A stretch of 64,000 nucleotides of DNA from an uncultured Thermodesulfobacterium sp. (GTDB lineage Bacteria > Desulfobacterota > Thermodesulfobacteria > Thermodesulfobacteriales > Thermodesulfobacteriaceae). Location: contig CALLJG010000006.1 in the NCBI GenBank assembly GCA_938091335.1, positions 41,880 through 105,879 on the forward strand, given 5' to 3'. The first letter of the stretch is position 1. Each line of letters begins with the position of its first letter. The translations under genes were made by a program, and so were the position numbers. The notes under the pieces were generated by a model. The model had not been told where the DNA came from. It did not search any database and was given only the letters and a program-made list of their open reading frames with translations. Positions 16,160 through 26,413 of the stretch are shown piece by piece.

Positions 16160-17959
16160 TTAATTTCCTTCAATAATCAACTTAAATTTATAAGCATCTA
16201 AGGTCTCTTCTTCTAAAAGAGTATGAGCAACTTTATGAAGTTTACCTATATATTGAATAAGAATAAGTTTAGCTTTTTCATAACAATTTAATACAATACT
16301 TTTAATTTCTTCATCTATTAATTTTGCTGTTTCTTCAGAAAAATCTTTAATTTGGAAAAGTTCTTTTCCTAAAAATATGTGCTCTTCAGTTCTTCCAAAA
16401 GTAAGAGGTCCTAATTTTTTACTCATTCCCCAATTACAGACCATTTTTCTTGCAATTTGGGTAGCTTTATTTAAATCATCTTGTGCACCACTGCTCACTT
16501 TATTAAAAACTATTTCCTCACTAACTCTTCCTCCAAGAAGCACAGTTATTTTTTTTAATAAATAATCTTCTGTATAAATATGTCTATCATCTAAGGGTAA
16601 TTGTTGAGTTACTCCAAGTGTATGTCCTCTTGGAATGATACTTATTTTGTGTACTGGATCTGGATCAGGTAAATAGTAAGCTACTAAAGCATGTCCTGCT
16701 TCATGATAGGCTATAATTTTTTTCTCTTCTTCACTTAATATTATTCCTTTCCGTTCTTTTCCCATCAGGATTTTATCTTTAGCTTCTTCTAAATCTTCTA
16801 AAGTAATTTTTTCTTTCCCCTTTTTAGCAGCTATCAAAGCAGCTTCATTTAACATATTTTCAATATCAGCTCCAGTAAATCCAGGAGTACTTTTAGCTAT
16901 ATTTTTCAAATCAATAGATTCATCCACTTTAAATTTTTTGGCATAAAGTTTTAAAATGGCTTCCCTTCCGTTGACATCAGGAGGAGGAACAACTACTTGT
17001 CTATCAAATCTACCTGGTCTTAAAAGTGCAGGATCTAATATATCTGGTCTATTGGTCGCAGCTAATACTACAATTCCTTCAGACGTATCAAAACCATCCA
17101 TTTCCACTAAAAGTTGATTTAAAGTTTGTTCTCTTTCATCATGTCCTCCTCCAAGTCCTGCCCCTCTTTGTCTTCCTACAGCATCAATTTCATCAATAAA
17201 AACAATGCAAGGTGCATTAGTTTTTGCTTGATTAAACAAATCTCTTACACGAGCAGCTCCTACACCTACAAACATTTCTACAAAGTCAGAACCACTTATG
17301 CTAAAAAAAGGTACACCTGCTTCTCCTGCTACAGCTTTAGCTAAAAGAGTTTTTCCAGTTCCAGGAGCGCCCACTAATAAAATTCCCTTGGGTATACGCG
17401 CACCTAATTTAGTAAATTTTTGTGGATTTTTTAAAAATTCAATCACATCTTGAAGTTCTTCTTTCACTTCCTCTATTCCTGCTACATCCTTAAAAGTTAC
17501 TTTAATATCTCCTTCTTTTATTAATTTTGCTCTACTTTTAGCAAAAGAAAAAGGTTTGTTTCCTGGTTGAAGTTGTTTTAAAAAGACGATCCAAAGTACT
17601 ATAAGGATTAAAAAAGGAAGCCAAGAAATTAAAAAATTAGTAACCCAATTATTTTGATTCTCAGGTTTGGCAACAATTTTTATATTTTTACTTTTTAGCA
17701 AAGGAACCAAGTCTTTGTCATCAGGTGCATATGTGGTAAAATACTTATCAGAAATTAATTTTCCAGTAATTTTTTTCCCTTCTATAGTAACTTCTTGAAT
17801 TTCACCTTCATTAACTTTTTCTAAAAATTCAGAATAAGTTAGATTAATGGAGTTTAAAGATGAGTAAAATCCTTTTTTTGCAAAGAAAAAATTATATAAA
17901 AAAAGAATAAAAATACTTATAATTATCCAAACAATTAAAGTTTTTCCCATAATTTTCAT
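16160..17959 (-). CDS. ftsH: ATP-dependent zinc metalloprotease FtsH
   Basis: Membrane-anchored AAA+ protease that removes misfolded membrane proteins and regulators such as RpoH and LpxC. N-terminal helix at about 7-28, a periplasmic FtsH_ext segment, and a second helix at about 105-126. Walker A GAPGTGKT (about 193-200), Walker [14 protein letters not shown] (about 250-262), SRH block with two arginines LRPGRFD, and the zinc-binding HEAGH (about 418-422). Length 599 aa is slightly short of the E. coli 644, mostly at the C-terminal tail. ATG at 17959 and ATG at 17950 are both possible starts; there is no clear ribosome-binding site. Confidence 0.95.
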   Translation of the reverse strand: MKIMGKTLIVWIIISIFILFLYNFFFAKKGFYSSLNSINLTYSEFLEKVNEGEIQEVTIEGKKITGKLISDKYFTTYAPDDKDLVPLLKSKNIKIVAKPENQNNWVTNFLISWLPFLILIVLWIVFLKQLQPGNKPFSFAKSRAKLIKEGDIKVTFKDVAGIEEVKEELQDVIEFLKNPQKFTKLGARIPKGILLVGAPGTGKTLLAKAVAGEAGVPFFSISGSDFVEMFVGVGAARVRDLFNQAKTNAPCIVFIDEIDAVGRQRGAGLGGGHDEREQTLNQLLVEMDGFDTSEGIVVLAATNRPDILDPALLRPGRFDRQVVVPPPDVNGREAILKLYAKKFKVDESIDLKNIAKSTPGFTGADIENMLNEAALIAAKKGKEKITLEDLEEAKDKILMGKERKGIILSEEEKKIIAYHEAGHALVAYYLPDPDPVHKISIIPRGHTLGVTQQLPLDDRHIYTEDYLLKKITVLLGGRVSEEIVFNKVSSGAQDDLNKATQIARKMVCNWGMSKKLGPLTFGRTEEHIFLGKELFQIKDFSEETAKLIDEEIKSIVLNCYEKAKLILIQYIGKLHKVAHTLLEEETLDAYKFKLIIEGN

Positions 17960-18035
17960 CTCAATTGACTTCTCTTTTAATTTTTATCTTTTTAAAATAA
18001 ATTTATTACAACTTTCTTTAAAATCAATTGTTATT

Positions 18036-19409
18036 TTATTCTTTTCCCTCTATTTGTAAAAGAATAACTTCTTTAGTATCTTTATTTATTTTATAATCTG
18101 GATGAATGTATAGATTCCATACTCCTATAATTTGGTTATTATGTTCTATTATAATAATATTTTCTCTTAAATAAGCTGGAACAGCTTTTTCCCATAAAAA
18201 CTTTTTAAGTTTTTTATGACCTATAAAGGGTTGATATATTTTGTCTCCTGGTTTTCTTTTTCTAATAACAAAAGGAAAAGTTAATTTTTCTCCAGATAAT
18301 ACAATACTATCAATTGGTTTAGTAAAATTTTTGGATAAAGAAAATTTAGACACTCTAAGAATTTGTTTAGTAGGAAGAGCATATTCTCCTTCTTTATTAA
18401 TAATAATTTCAAAATAAGGGAGAGCAAAAAATTTTTTAGTAAAAATTATATATCCTGGGCCCCTATAAACTATAAAATTCCCAGGAAGATATACAGGACC
18501 TTTTCCTTTTTTAGAAATTAAATTTTCTAAGCTTTCCAAATGAGCATACCTTATTCTAAATAAAGGAATTCCCACTTCTTTAAAAGCAATAAAATAAATT
18601 CTTCTTCTTAAGGCAGAATGAATTTGTTTAAATTCATGAAATCTTAATCCCAAATCTCCTTCTAAGTAAATTTTTATTTCTTCAAATTTTTTTTTTGCAA
18701 GGTCTTCAATAAGTTCTTCTTCTTCAGCTATTAAAAGTGCAGTTTTTTTTATACTTTCTTTCAAGTTTTTATTGAAATTTTTTTCTAAAAAAGGGATGAG
18801 TGTATATCTTATTTTATTTCTAAAAAATCTTAAGTCTTGGTTAGTAATATCTTCTCTCCAAGTCAAACCTCTTTCTAAAGCAAATCTTTTTATTTCTTCT
18901 TTTGTAACAAATAAAAGAGGTCTTACAATTAAATCTTCTCTTTTTACAGGAATACCAGCTAATCCTCTCTTTCCTGTACCTTTAACAATTCGCATGAAAA
19001 TTTCTTCAGCAAGATCATCCAAATGATGAGCTAATGCTATTTTTTGAAAATCATATTTTTTAGCTAAATTATACCATAAATTATATCTTAATTCTCTTCC
19101 TGCCATTTCTAAACTGAGACCTTCTTTTTTGGCATACATAGGGACACATGAGGCAGTGTAAAAAAAGGGAATTTTTCTTTCTTTACACAATTTATATACA
19201 AAAAGAGCATCCTTATAAGAATCCTTTCTTATTTTATGATCATAATGTGAAACAAATAGTTTAAGTTTATATTCTTTTTTTAAAAGAAATAAAACTTCTA
19301 AAAGTGTAACTGAATCAAGTCCTCCAGAAATTCCTAATAAAACTCTGTCCCCTTCTTGAAATAATTGGAATCTTTCTATGTTTTTTTTTATTATACTTAG
19401 AAACATCAC
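18036..19409 (-). CDS. tilS: tRNA(Ile)-lysidine synthase
   Basis: Modifies C34 of tRNA-Ile(CAU) to lysidine, which changes its identity from Met to Ile reading AUA. The PP-loop SGGLDS is at residues 28-33, with HHLDDLAEE (about 126-134) and the downstream LAGIP and VRPLL elements. The C-terminal region (about 380-450) with RKPGDKI and KLKKFLWEKAVP is the TilS_C tRNA-binding domain. 457 aa is normal. The ORF begins with two Met codons (19409 and 19406). It overlaps the upstream orphan gene by 4 bp. Confidence 0.93.
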   Translation of the reverse strand: MMFLSIIKKNIERFQLFQEGDRVLLGISGGLDSVTLLEVLFLLKKEYKLKLFVSHYDHKIRKDSYKDALFVYKLCKERKIPFFYTASCVPMYAKKEGLSLEMAGRELRYNLWYNLAKKYDFQKIALAHHLDDLAEEIFMRIVKGTGKRGLAGIPVKREDLIVRPLLFVTKEEIKRFALERGLTWREDITNQDLRFFRNKIRYTLIPFLEKNFNKNLKESIKKTALLIAEEEELIEDLAKKKFEEIKIYLEGDLGLRFHEFKQIHSALRRRIYFIAFKEVGIPLFRIRYAHLESLENLISKKGKGPVYLPGNFIVYRGPGYIIFTKKFFALPYFEIIINKEGEYALPTKQILRVSKFSLSKNFTKPIDSIVLSGEKLTFPFVIRKRKPGDKIYQPFIGHKKLKKFLWEKAVPAYLRENIIIIEHNNQIIGVWNLYIHPDYKINKDTKEVILLQIEGKE

Positions 19410-20170
19410 TTTAAATATTTTAATAAATTTTTAGCGTTTTCAGGATTGTGCTTAAATGAAATTTGGGCAAGTGCTGAAATCTCAGAATAAATTTGAGAGG
19501 GCTCACGAATTGAATTATATTTTTTAAAAGTTTTTTCAAGTGGATCAGGAACCTTTATTTTTAATGTTTCAGTTAATTCCTCTATAACCTTTTGCTTGTC
19601 TATTATTTCTCCCATTTCTTCTTCTTTTTGATTCTCAAATTTTTTGAAAAAACTTAAAATATAAGAAAGATCAAATTTTTTATGAAAACTTTCAGTTTCT
19701 TTATTTAAAATGCCATAATATTCTTCCATATTTTTATAAAGTTTTAGATAGTTATTTATTACTTTAAATAAACTTTTGTATACATTATACAAAAGTTTAA
19801 CAAATTTACCTTTGGAAGTAAAACCAAAAGGAGAAATTAATCTACTTAAAAGTTTTTCTTTTAATTCTTGTTGAGAAATTTGATAAAATTTTGGATATAA
19901 AATTTGACTATCTTTAATTATATCTGTAAGAGGAAAGTTAGAGATCTTTTCAAATTTTTCTATTAAATCTGGATTACCATTCAAAATAAAATATATTCTC
20001 CAAGCATTATTAAAAATCTTTTTTAATTCTTTTTTAAGTTCCTCTAAAAGTATATAATAATTCTCCCACTCATCTTCTAAATAAAGTTTTTCAGAAAAAT
20101 AATTTTCTGCGATTTCCCTTTTTATTTCTGAAGCTAAAATATGAGAAAGTTCTTCCCAATCTTTTTCCAT
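19406..20170 (-). CDS. Orphan helical protein between fapA and tilS
   Basis: 254 residues with no motif I recognise. It is rich in Glu, Lys, Phe and Tyr, predicted mostly alpha-helical, with no signal peptide and no transmembrane stretch, so probably cytoplasmic. The middle (about 105-150) is basic and the rest acidic/helical. It overlaps tilS by 4 bp at its 3' end and starts 21 bp after the FapA gene, so it is a stable member of the superoperon. Function unknown; the overlap suggests co-regulation with tilS rather than a transferred gene, and base use does not differ from neighbours. Confidence 0.7.
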   Translation of the reverse strand: MEKDWEELSHILASEIKREIAENYFSEKLYLEDEWENYYILLEELKKELKKIFNNAWRIYFILNGNPDLIEKFEKISNFPLTDIIKDSQILYPKFYQISQQELKEKLLSRLISPFGFTSKGKFVKLLYNVYKSLFKVINNYLKLYKNMEEYYGILNKETESFHKKFDLSYILSFFKKFENQKEEEMGEIIDKQKVIEELTETLKIKVPDPLEKTFKKYNSIREPSQIYSEISALAQISFKHNPENAKNLLKYLK

Positions 20171-20191
20171 AGGGTATATAATAAAATCTAT

Positions 20192-21622
20192 TTAAATAAA
20201 TTTAAATTTGTCTGCTTCAATACAAAAAGTAATAGGACCCCTTTTTTCTTCCTCTATAGTATAAGTAATATCTGTAATTCCTAAAATTACACCTGGATAA
20301 ACTTTTTCTAATACTTTTATAGTTCTTGATTTATATTCTGAGATTATCTTCTTAAGATCAAAAATAGTATTTTTTATTTTTTCTAATGTATTATAACATT
20401 TCTCAGCTTCTTCTTTTAATTTAAATAAAATTTTTTCTTTTTCAGGGGTAAGTTTTTCATATTTTTTCAATTTTTCACCAAATTTAATTCCTTGGTTGAG
20501 TCTTTCTAAAGTTTCTTTCAAAATGGCTTCTTCTTGTAAAGCCTTTTTATAAGGTTCCATAAGAGTAGGGTTATATCCTGCAAAAATTTTGGTAGGAGTA
20601 TGACCTTCGTTACCAAGAATTTTAGCTTCAATATTTCCACTACATTTTATATTTCCACCATAAATTATTCCTTTTCCTGCAACAGATTTTATATTTCCAT
20701 ATACAATAGTTTTAGAAAAAATTAGATAATTATTAATAATCAGATCTCCTTCTATTTCAAGTATAGCAAATTCTACAGATTTAATTTCTGTCTCACCTTT
20801 AACTTTCACAGTAGTTTCTTCACCTCTTATAATTCCATGACAAATAAAATTTCCTTCTACTTCTATATAAACCTTGTTTTCTGTAGAACCTTGGAGTTCT
20901 AATTTTCCCTTACATACCACTTTAAACCCAAATTTTATATCTCCTTGGATGATAAGACTTTTCCCAATAAAATATATATTTCCTGTTGAAAAATCTACAT
21001 CGCCTTTTAAAGTATATTCTGGATATACTTCTATCTTATCTTTTTCAATTATTATAACTCCATTTTCCTTTGCTTTTATTAAGTTATCATTTTCATCTAT
21101 ATAAAGATTGTTTCCTAATACAAAAGTGGATTTTTCAGTAAGTGGAGGAGGTTCTATAGGATCTCCCCATATATTTAAACCCGGAGTTCCTGGAATTGGA
21201 GGATACCATCTACCTATAGGTTCTTCTTTTTTTACACAAATAATTCTCTGGCATAAATCCCTTAAATCTTCTGAAACTTCTTCTGAAATTTCTTTATTAC
21301 TTAATTCAAGAGATTTTTCATTTTTTAAAAGAGGTATAAATTTTTCAAAAAATTCTATCTTTTCAGGAATGGGACTTTTGGGAGGATTTCCTTTAGCAAG
21401 AATAAGTTGATTATCCACAAATTCTGGATCTGATAGAATCCCATAAAATTTTTCTTTCTCTAATTCAGATTTTATAGCTTCCCACTTTTCTCTCAAACTG
21501 TTTATCAAAATAGGATTTTTAGGATCAATTTCTACATATAGATACATATCATCTGATGAGACCTTGATTATAAATTCATCTATTATAATACCCTCAGTTT
21601 TAGCTTGTCTTCTCTCGATCAA
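20192..21622 (-). CDS. FapA/DUF342-family protein
   Basis: 476 residues. The central part is a right-handed beta-helix-like array (about 180-330) of repeated short beta strands with polar turns (DVDFSTGNIYFIG, GDIKFGFKVVCKGKLELQG and so on), characteristic of FapA (PF03961, DUF342). An N-terminal DUF342 region (1-160) includes IPGTPGLNIWG. A coiled-coil segment (about 360-430, KLKKYEKLTPEKEKI...) follows. FapA proteins are polymer- or flagella-linked in some bacteria and have unclear roles. It sits between plsY and the orphan gene; both junctions are short. Confidence 0.85.
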   Translation of the reverse strand: MIERRQAKTEGIIIDEFIIKVSSDDMYLYVEIDPKNPILINSLREKWEAIKSELEKEKFYGILSDPEFVDNQLILAKGNPPKSPIPEKIEFFEKFIPLLKNEKSLELSNKEISEEVSEDLRDLCQRIICVKKEEPIGRWYPPIPGTPGLNIWGDPIEPPPLTEKSTFVLGNNLYIDENDNLIKAKENGVIIIEKDKIEVYPEYTLKGDVDFSTGNIYFIGKSLIIQGDIKFGFKVVCKGKLELQGSTENKVYIEVEGNFICHGIIRGEETTVKVKGETEIKSVEFAILEIEGDLIINNYLIFSKTIVYGNIKSVAGKGIIYGGNIKCSGNIEAKILGNEGHTPTKIFAGYNPTLMEPYKKALQEEAILKETLERLNQGIKFGEKLKKYEKLTPEKEKILFKLKEEAEKCYNTLEKIKNTIFDLKKIISEYKSRTIKVLEKVYPGVILGITDITYTIEEEKRGPITFCIEADKFKFI

Positions 21623-21625
21623 TTT

Positions 21626-22228
21626 TTATACCTTACGCCAGCTTTTTTCTTCACCCTTAACAAGTCTTTTAATATTATCTTTGTGTTTAACCCATATAAG
21701 TATTACCAAAATTAAACTACATATAAAATATTCGAAAGAATAACCAAAGAAATAAATATTTAAAGGTAATAAAGCTGTAGCCAAAAGAGAACCTATAGAA
21801 ATATAATTAAATATAAAAAGAGCTATAAAAAAAATTACTAGGCTTAAGATCATAGCTTTAGGTGTAAGAATTAGAAATACTCCTATAGTTGTAGCAACTC
21901 CTTTACCTCCTTTAAACTTTAGAAAAATTGAAAAAAGATGTCCTAATACAGCAAAAAAGGCAGTACCTGCAAGAATTAAATCTTTTGGATAAGGAATTTT
22001 ATTTACAAAGAAATAAGCTATAAAAAGGGCAAGAACGCCTTTAGAGGAATCTCCTATAAAAGTAAGGATACCCCATTTTTTTCCTAAAAGCCTTGTAACA
22101 TTTGTTGCACCAGGATTTTTACTACCTTCTTTTCTTGGATCTACTCCATGAGGAAGAGCAATAAGAAGAGCAAAAGGAATAGAACCTAAAATATAACTTA
22201 AAAAAAATAAAAAAAATAATTTAAACAC
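21626..22228 (-). CDS. plsY: Glycerol-3-phosphate acyltransferase PlsY
   Basis: Transfers an acyl group from acyl-phosphate to glycerol-3-phosphate, the first acylation step of phospholipid synthesis; integral membrane enzyme. 200 aa with about five transmembrane helices. Signature GSIPFALLI (about 16-24), GSKNPGATNVTRLLG (about 36-50) and GHLFSIFLKFKGGKGVATTIG (about 97-117) hold the active-site His and the phosphate-binding loops. Length matches the family. Lies 3 bp from fapA and 17 bp after rpmA. Confidence 0.95.
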   Translation of the reverse strand: MFKLFFLFFLSYILGSIPFALLIALPHGVDPRKEGSKNPGATNVTRLLGKKWGILTFIGDSSKGVLALFIAYFFVNKIPYPKDLILAGTAFFAVLGHLFSIFLKFKGGKGVATTIGVFLILTPKAMILSLVIFFIALFIFNYISIGSLLATALLPLNIYFFGYSFEYFICSLILVILIWVKHKDNIKRLVKGEEKSWRKV

Positions 22229-22245
22229 TAATTATAAAATAAAGG

Positions 22246-22497
22246 TTAAACTGGATATACGCTAACTACGTTTTTTCCACCCTTTTTTTCAAATTTTACT
22301 ATTCCTTCAATTTTTGAAAAAATGGTATAATCTCTACCCAATCCTACATTCCAACCTGGATGAACTTTTGTGCCTCTTTGTCTTAAAATAATCTCACCAG
22401 GTTTCACCAACTGTCCTCCAAACCTTTTTACTCCTAAGCGCTTTGAATTAGAGTCTCTTCCATTTCGTGAAGCTCCTCCAGATTTTTTATGAGCCAT
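22246..22497 (-). CDS. rpmA: 50S ribosomal protein L27
   Basis: 83-residue L27 with the typical start [20 protein letters not shown], whose N-terminal tail reaches the peptidyl-transferase centre, and [22 protein letters not shown]. No extended pre-sequence for cleavage (as in Firmicutes) is present. It is 12 bp after rplU, the standard rplU-rpmA pair. Confidence 0.97.
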   Translation of the reverse strand: MAHKKSGGASRNGRDSNSKRLGVKRFGGQLVKPGEIILRQRGTKVHPGWNVGLGRDYTIFSKIEGIVKFEKKGGKNVVSVYPV

Positions 22498-22509
22498 ATT
22501 TTTATCCTC

Positions 22510-22821
22510 CTAACTTAAAATTTCTTTAATTTCAAGAATGGTATAATATTGTCTATGACCTTTTTTTCTTTTATAACCTTTTTTAGGTTTTTTCTTAAAT
22601 ACAATTACTTTAGCAGCCCTTCCTTGTTCAATAATAGAAGCTTTTACCCTGGCTCCCTCAACATAGGGTCTTCCAATTTTAATTTCTTCACCATCTTTTA
22701 TTAAAAGAACTTCAGATAATTCAATTATATCCCCTAATTCTCCAGAAATTTTTTCTACTTTTATCTTGTCTCCGGGTCGGACAATATATTGTTTTCCTCC
22801 AGTCTTAATTACTGCTAACAA
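22510..22821 (-). CDS. rplU: 50S ribosomal protein L21
   Basis: 103-residue L21, beginning MLAVIKTGGKQYIV, with the terminal KKPKKGYKRKKGHRQ rRNA-binding signature. The initiator is TTG at 22821, supported by a strong AGGAGG 6 bases upstream and by the first conserved residues following at once. It is the first gene of the minus-strand superoperon; the leader is too short (about 20 nt) for a regulatory L21 leader structure. Confidence 0.96.
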   Translation of the reverse strand: MLAVIKTGGKQYIVRPGDKIKVEKISGELGDIIELSEVLLIKDGEEIKIGRPYVEGARVKASIIEQGRAAKVIVFKKKPKKGYKRKKGHRQYYTILEIKEILS

Positions 22822-22849
22822 TTTATACCTCCTTACTTTTGTGTTTTTT

Positions 22850-22877
22850 AAAATAGCTCATATTTAAATTTTGTCAA
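22850..22877 (-). promoter_or_regulatory. Candidate sigma-70 promoter of the rplU superoperon
   Basis: Minus strand TTGACA (22872-22877), 16 bp spacer, TATTTT (22850-22855). This would start transcription about 20 nt ahead of the TTG start, leaving room for the AGGAGG. A perfect -35 and correct position support it. Confidence 0.5.
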
Positions 22878-23020
22878 CCTATGATTAATATAATTTTTTT
22901 ACACCAGTTTTTAGATTTTATCCATTTTCAAAAATTAGTTTTTTCAAAAATTCACACTCTATATAATTGTTGAAAAAAATAATAGGAGACCTAAAATAAT
23001 TATAAAATTTTACATAAAAA

Positions 23021-26000
23021 ATGATTACTTTTAAAGAATTTGAAGAATTTTTAAAAAATAAAAATTATAAAGCAAGTTTTATTCTTTCTGGAATTAATTT
23101 ATCTTTTTTGGCTTATTTTCTGTCATTTTACTTATCATGGTTAAAAGAGGGAATTATAATAGCCATCTTTCCGGAAAGAGAACAGGCTGAGGAATTTGTT
23201 TCAGCTTTAAAGGTTTTCACTTCAGAAAAGGTTATGTTATATCAAGCTTCAGAGATTCCTCCTTTTTCACAGGCTTTTACCTTTGCGGAAGATGATTTTA
23301 ACAGAATAAAAATCATTTGGGAACTTCCGAGAATAAAAGTTTTAGCAGGAGGAATAGAAGCCTTTTTAAGAAAAACTATTTCAAGAAAAGTATTAAAAGA
23401 AACTTATTATTATTTAATAAAAAATGAAAAAATTGATAGAGAAAATTTCTTAAATAAACTTTTAGATTTTGGATATGAAAGGGTGGGGGTAGTAAGAGAG
23501 AAAGGCACTTTTACTGTAAAAGGTGGAGTTATAGATTTATGGCCTCCTAATTATGATTTGCCCATCAGAATTGAGTTTTTCGGTAATGAAATAACTGCCT
23601 TAAAAACTTTTGAACCCTTGAGTCAAAAAAGCAATTCTCATATAGAAGAACTTATAATACTTCCTTCTAAGGAAATTTTTTTCCCTGAAAATACTCAACC
23701 ATTATATGAGAGACTTTTTAAGTTTAAACCTGTACTTTCAGACTCAATTTTTGGTAAATTGCTTCAGCAAATAGAAAATAAATATTTTTTTGAAAGTAAA
23801 GATTTCCTTCTTCCCATTTTTTATGAGAATCTCTATCCTATATGGGAAAACTTAGAAAGCAAAAATTCCTTATTGGTTATATATGAACCTGAAAGAATTG
23901 AAAGAAATATAGAGAGGTTTTGGGATAAAATTTATTCTAATCTCTTAAGAGTTAAGGAAAGAAAAAGATTATATTTTGATGAAACCTTCTTGTTTATTAC
24001 TCAGAAAGAATATAAAGAATGGTTAAACAGTAATAAAAGAGTAATAGTAAGAGAGATTCCTTTTAGAGTAGAGGATTCAAGTATAGTATTTTCAATTGCG
24101 AAAAAAAGAGTAAGTGAAATTCAAGAAAAAAATAAGATTGAGCAGGCTTTTAAGCTTCTTAAAAATTCTTTAGAATCTGGAGAAAAAATTATTCTTTTAG
24201 TTTCTGATGAAAAAACAGAAAGAGCTATTCTAGAAGGTCTTAAATTTAGAGGTGTTGAAGATTTTTCCAAACTTGAAATCAAAAGAGGAAATCTGAAAGA
24301 AGGATTTTACATTTCTGAATGGTCTTTTTGGCTTACTTCTGAATATGAGCTTTTTGGGAAATTATCCTTAAAAAGAGAGATTTCTCAGAAGGTGTTAAAA
24401 AAAGTAAAAGCTCACTTTAGAAAATTTGAAGATTTAAAGTCTGGAGATTTTGTAGTTCATAGATACCATGGAATAGGTAAATATTTAGGATTAACCTTTT
24501 TAGAGGTAGATCAAATAAAAGGGGAGTTTTTAGAAATTGAATATGAGGGTGGAGACAAACTTTATTTACCGGTATCTCGTCTTGATGAACTTTATCCTTA
24601 TATAGGTGTCACAGATAAAGAACCTAAACTTGATAGGCTTGGAAAGAAAGCTTTTCTTATTCGTAAAAGAAAGATAGAAAAAGAACTAAAAGAAGTGGTT
24701 CAAGAATTATTAGCTCTTTATGCAGAAAGAAAGGCATTAAAAAGTTATACTTTACAATTTCCAGCTCATGCTTATGAAGAATTTTCCTCAACTTTTCCTT
24801 ATCAAGAAACACCTGATCAAGAAATTGCCATTGACGAAATAATTAAAGATCTTTGTAGTGATAAACCAATGGAAAGATTATTAGTAGGGGATGTAGGATT
24901 TGGTAAAACAGAGGTTGCTTTAAGAGCTATATTTTTAGTTGCCTATTATGGAAAACAAGTAGCTTTTTTGGTTCCTACCACAATATTAGCAGAACAGCAC
25001 TATAGAAACTTTAAAGCACGTCTTGAACCTTTTAATATTAAAGTAGGAGTTTTGTCAAGACTTAGAACTGAAAAAGAACAAAGAGAAATTCTGAAAAAAT
25101 TAGCTGAAGGAGAAATTAAGGTTATTGTAGGTACTCACAGAATTTTATCTCCAGATGTTACTTTTAAAGACTTAGGTCTTTTAATTATCGATGAAGAACA
25201 TAGATTTGGGGTAAAACAAAAAGAAAAAATAAAGCAATTTAAAAAAAATGTCAAAGTTCTTTCACTTTCAGCTACTCCTATTCCTAGAAGTCTTCAAATG
25301 AGCTTATTAGGAATTTTTGATCTTTCTATAATAGAAACTCCGCCTTTAGGAAGAAAACCCATCAAAACCATTTTAGCTAAATTTGAGCCTGAGATAATTA
25401 AACATGCTATAGAAATGGAATTAAAAAGAGGGGGGCAATTATTTTTTGTAAATCCTAAAATTCAGGGATTAAATTCACTTCTTCATTATATTAAAAAACT
25501 AGTTCCTGAAGCAAGAGCAGATATTATTCATGGTCAAATGCCAAGAGAAATTATAGAAAAAAATCTTTATAAATTCTTAAACCAAGAAATAGATGTTCTT
25601 ATTTGTACACCTATTATAGGAAGTGGGATAGATATTCCTTCTGCTAATACTATTATTATAAATAGAGCTGACATGTTTGGATTGGCAGATATATATCAGT
25701 TAAGGGGAAGGGTAGGTAGGTCAGAAATTCCTGCTTATGCCTATCTTTTAGTTCCTAGTTTTGAAACCCTTACTGAATCTGCACAAAAAAGATTAAAAGC
25801 TTTTTTAGAGTTTACAGAACTTGGTTCTGGTTTTAAACTTGCAATGAGTGATTTGAAAATAAGAGGAGCTGGAGAACTTTTAGGCATTCGCCAATCAGGG
25901 CACATTAATACAGTAGGTTATGAACTTTACTTAGAACTTCTTGAAAATACCATAAGATCTTTAAAAGGAGAAAAAATAGAAGATTGGGAACCAGAAGTAA

Positions 26001-26413
26001 ATATTAAAGTTCCAGCTTATATCCCCCAAGAATATATTCCTGAACCTGAAGAAAGACTAAGTCTTTACAGAGAACTGGTATTAACAAGAAATGAAAATGA
26101 GATTAAGGAATTCTATAATTTTATTAAAGACAAATATGGAAGGCCTCCAAAGCCTGTAGATAATTTAATTAAAATTTATCTTCTAAAACTATACATGAAA
26201 AAATTAAAAGTTCCTTTAGTAGAATCTAAAGGAAATGATTTGATATTTTTTATTAAAGAATTAGAAACTCTCCCCAAATTTGAAAAAGTATTGAAAGGGT
26301 TGAAAAACAACTTTGTCTCTAAACAAGAAAAAAATTTTTATAAATTTATAATAAAGGGAAATGAAAATCCTTTAGATTTAGCCATAAATATCTGTGAAAA
26401 TTTAGGAAATTAA
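23021..26413 (+). CDS. mfd: Transcription-repair coupling factor Mfd
   Basis: Removes RNA polymerase stalled at DNA damage and recruits UvrA. 1130 aa is full length: UvrB-homology module at the N-terminus (about 1-350), RNA-polymerase-interacting domain around HRYHGIGKYLGL (about 484-495), RecG-like motor with Walker A GDVGFGKTEVAL (about 624-635), DEEHRFG (about 724-730), SATPIPRSLQMSLLG and QLRGRVGRS (about 900-908), and the TRCF C-terminal domain. It sits divergent from rplU and next to a PcrA/UvrD helicase that has an RNA polymerase-binding tail. The stop overlaps the opposite PilZ gene by 12 bp. No good Shine-Dalgarno sequence near the ATG. Confidence 0.95.
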   Translation: MITFKEFEEFLKNKNYKASFILSGINLSFLAYFLSFYLSWLKEGIIIAIFPEREQAEEFVSALKVFTSEKVMLYQASEIPPFSQAFTFAEDDFNRIKIIWELPRIKVLAGGIEAFLRKTISRKVLKETYYYLIKNEKIDRENFLNKLLDFGYERVGVVREKGTFTVKGGVIDLWPPNYDLPIRIEFFGNEITALKTFEPLSQKSNSHIEELIILPSKEIFFPENTQPLYERLFKFKPVLSDSIFGKLLQQIENKYFFESKDFLLPIFYENLYPIWENLESKNSLLVIYEPERIERNIERFWDKIYSNLLRVKERKRLYFDETFLFITQKEYKEWLNSNKRVIVREIPFRVEDSSIVFSIAKKRVSEIQEKNKIEQAFKLLKNSLESGEKIILLVSDEKTERAILEGLKFRGVEDFSKLEIKRGNLKEGFYISEWSFWLTSEYELFGKLSLKREISQKVLKKVKAHFRKFEDLKSGDFVVHRYHGIGKYLGLTFLEVDQIKGEFLEIEYEGGDKLYLPVSRLDELYPYIGVTDKEPKLDRLGKKAFLIRKRKIEKELKEVVQELLALYAERKALKSYTLQFPAHAYEEFSSTFPYQETPDQEIAIDEIIKDLCSDKPMERLLVGDVGFGKTEVALRAIFLVAYYGKQVAFLVPTTILAEQHYRNFKARLEPFNIKVGVLSRLRTEKEQREILKKLAEGEIKVIVGTHRILSPDVTFKDLGLLIIDEEHRFGVKQKEKIKQFKKNVKVLSLSATPIPRSLQMSLLGIFDLSIIETPPLGRKPIKTILAKFEPEIIKHAIEMELKRGGQLFFVNPKIQGLNSLLHYIKKLVPEARADIIHGQMPREIIEKNLYKFLNQEIDVLICTPIIGSGIDIPSANTIIINRADMFGLADIYQLRGRVGRSEIPAYAYLLVPSFETLTESAQKRLKAFLEFTELGSGFKLAMSDLKIRGAGELLGIRQSGHINTVGYELYLELLENTIRSLKGEKIEDWEPEVNIKVPAYIPQEYIPEPEERLSLYRELVLTRNENEIKEFYNFIKDKYGRPPKPVDNLIKIYLLKLYMKKLKVPLVESKGNDLIFFIKELETLPKFEKVLKGLKNNFVSKQEKNFYKFIIKGNENPLDLAINICENLGN

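Noticed and set aside
21108..21410. 100-aa plus-strand ORF
   Set aside because: Antisense of the FapA gene, without motif or ribosome-binding site.
22822..22860. L21 leader regulatory RNA
   Set aside because: The predicted leader is about 20 nt, too short to hold such a structure.
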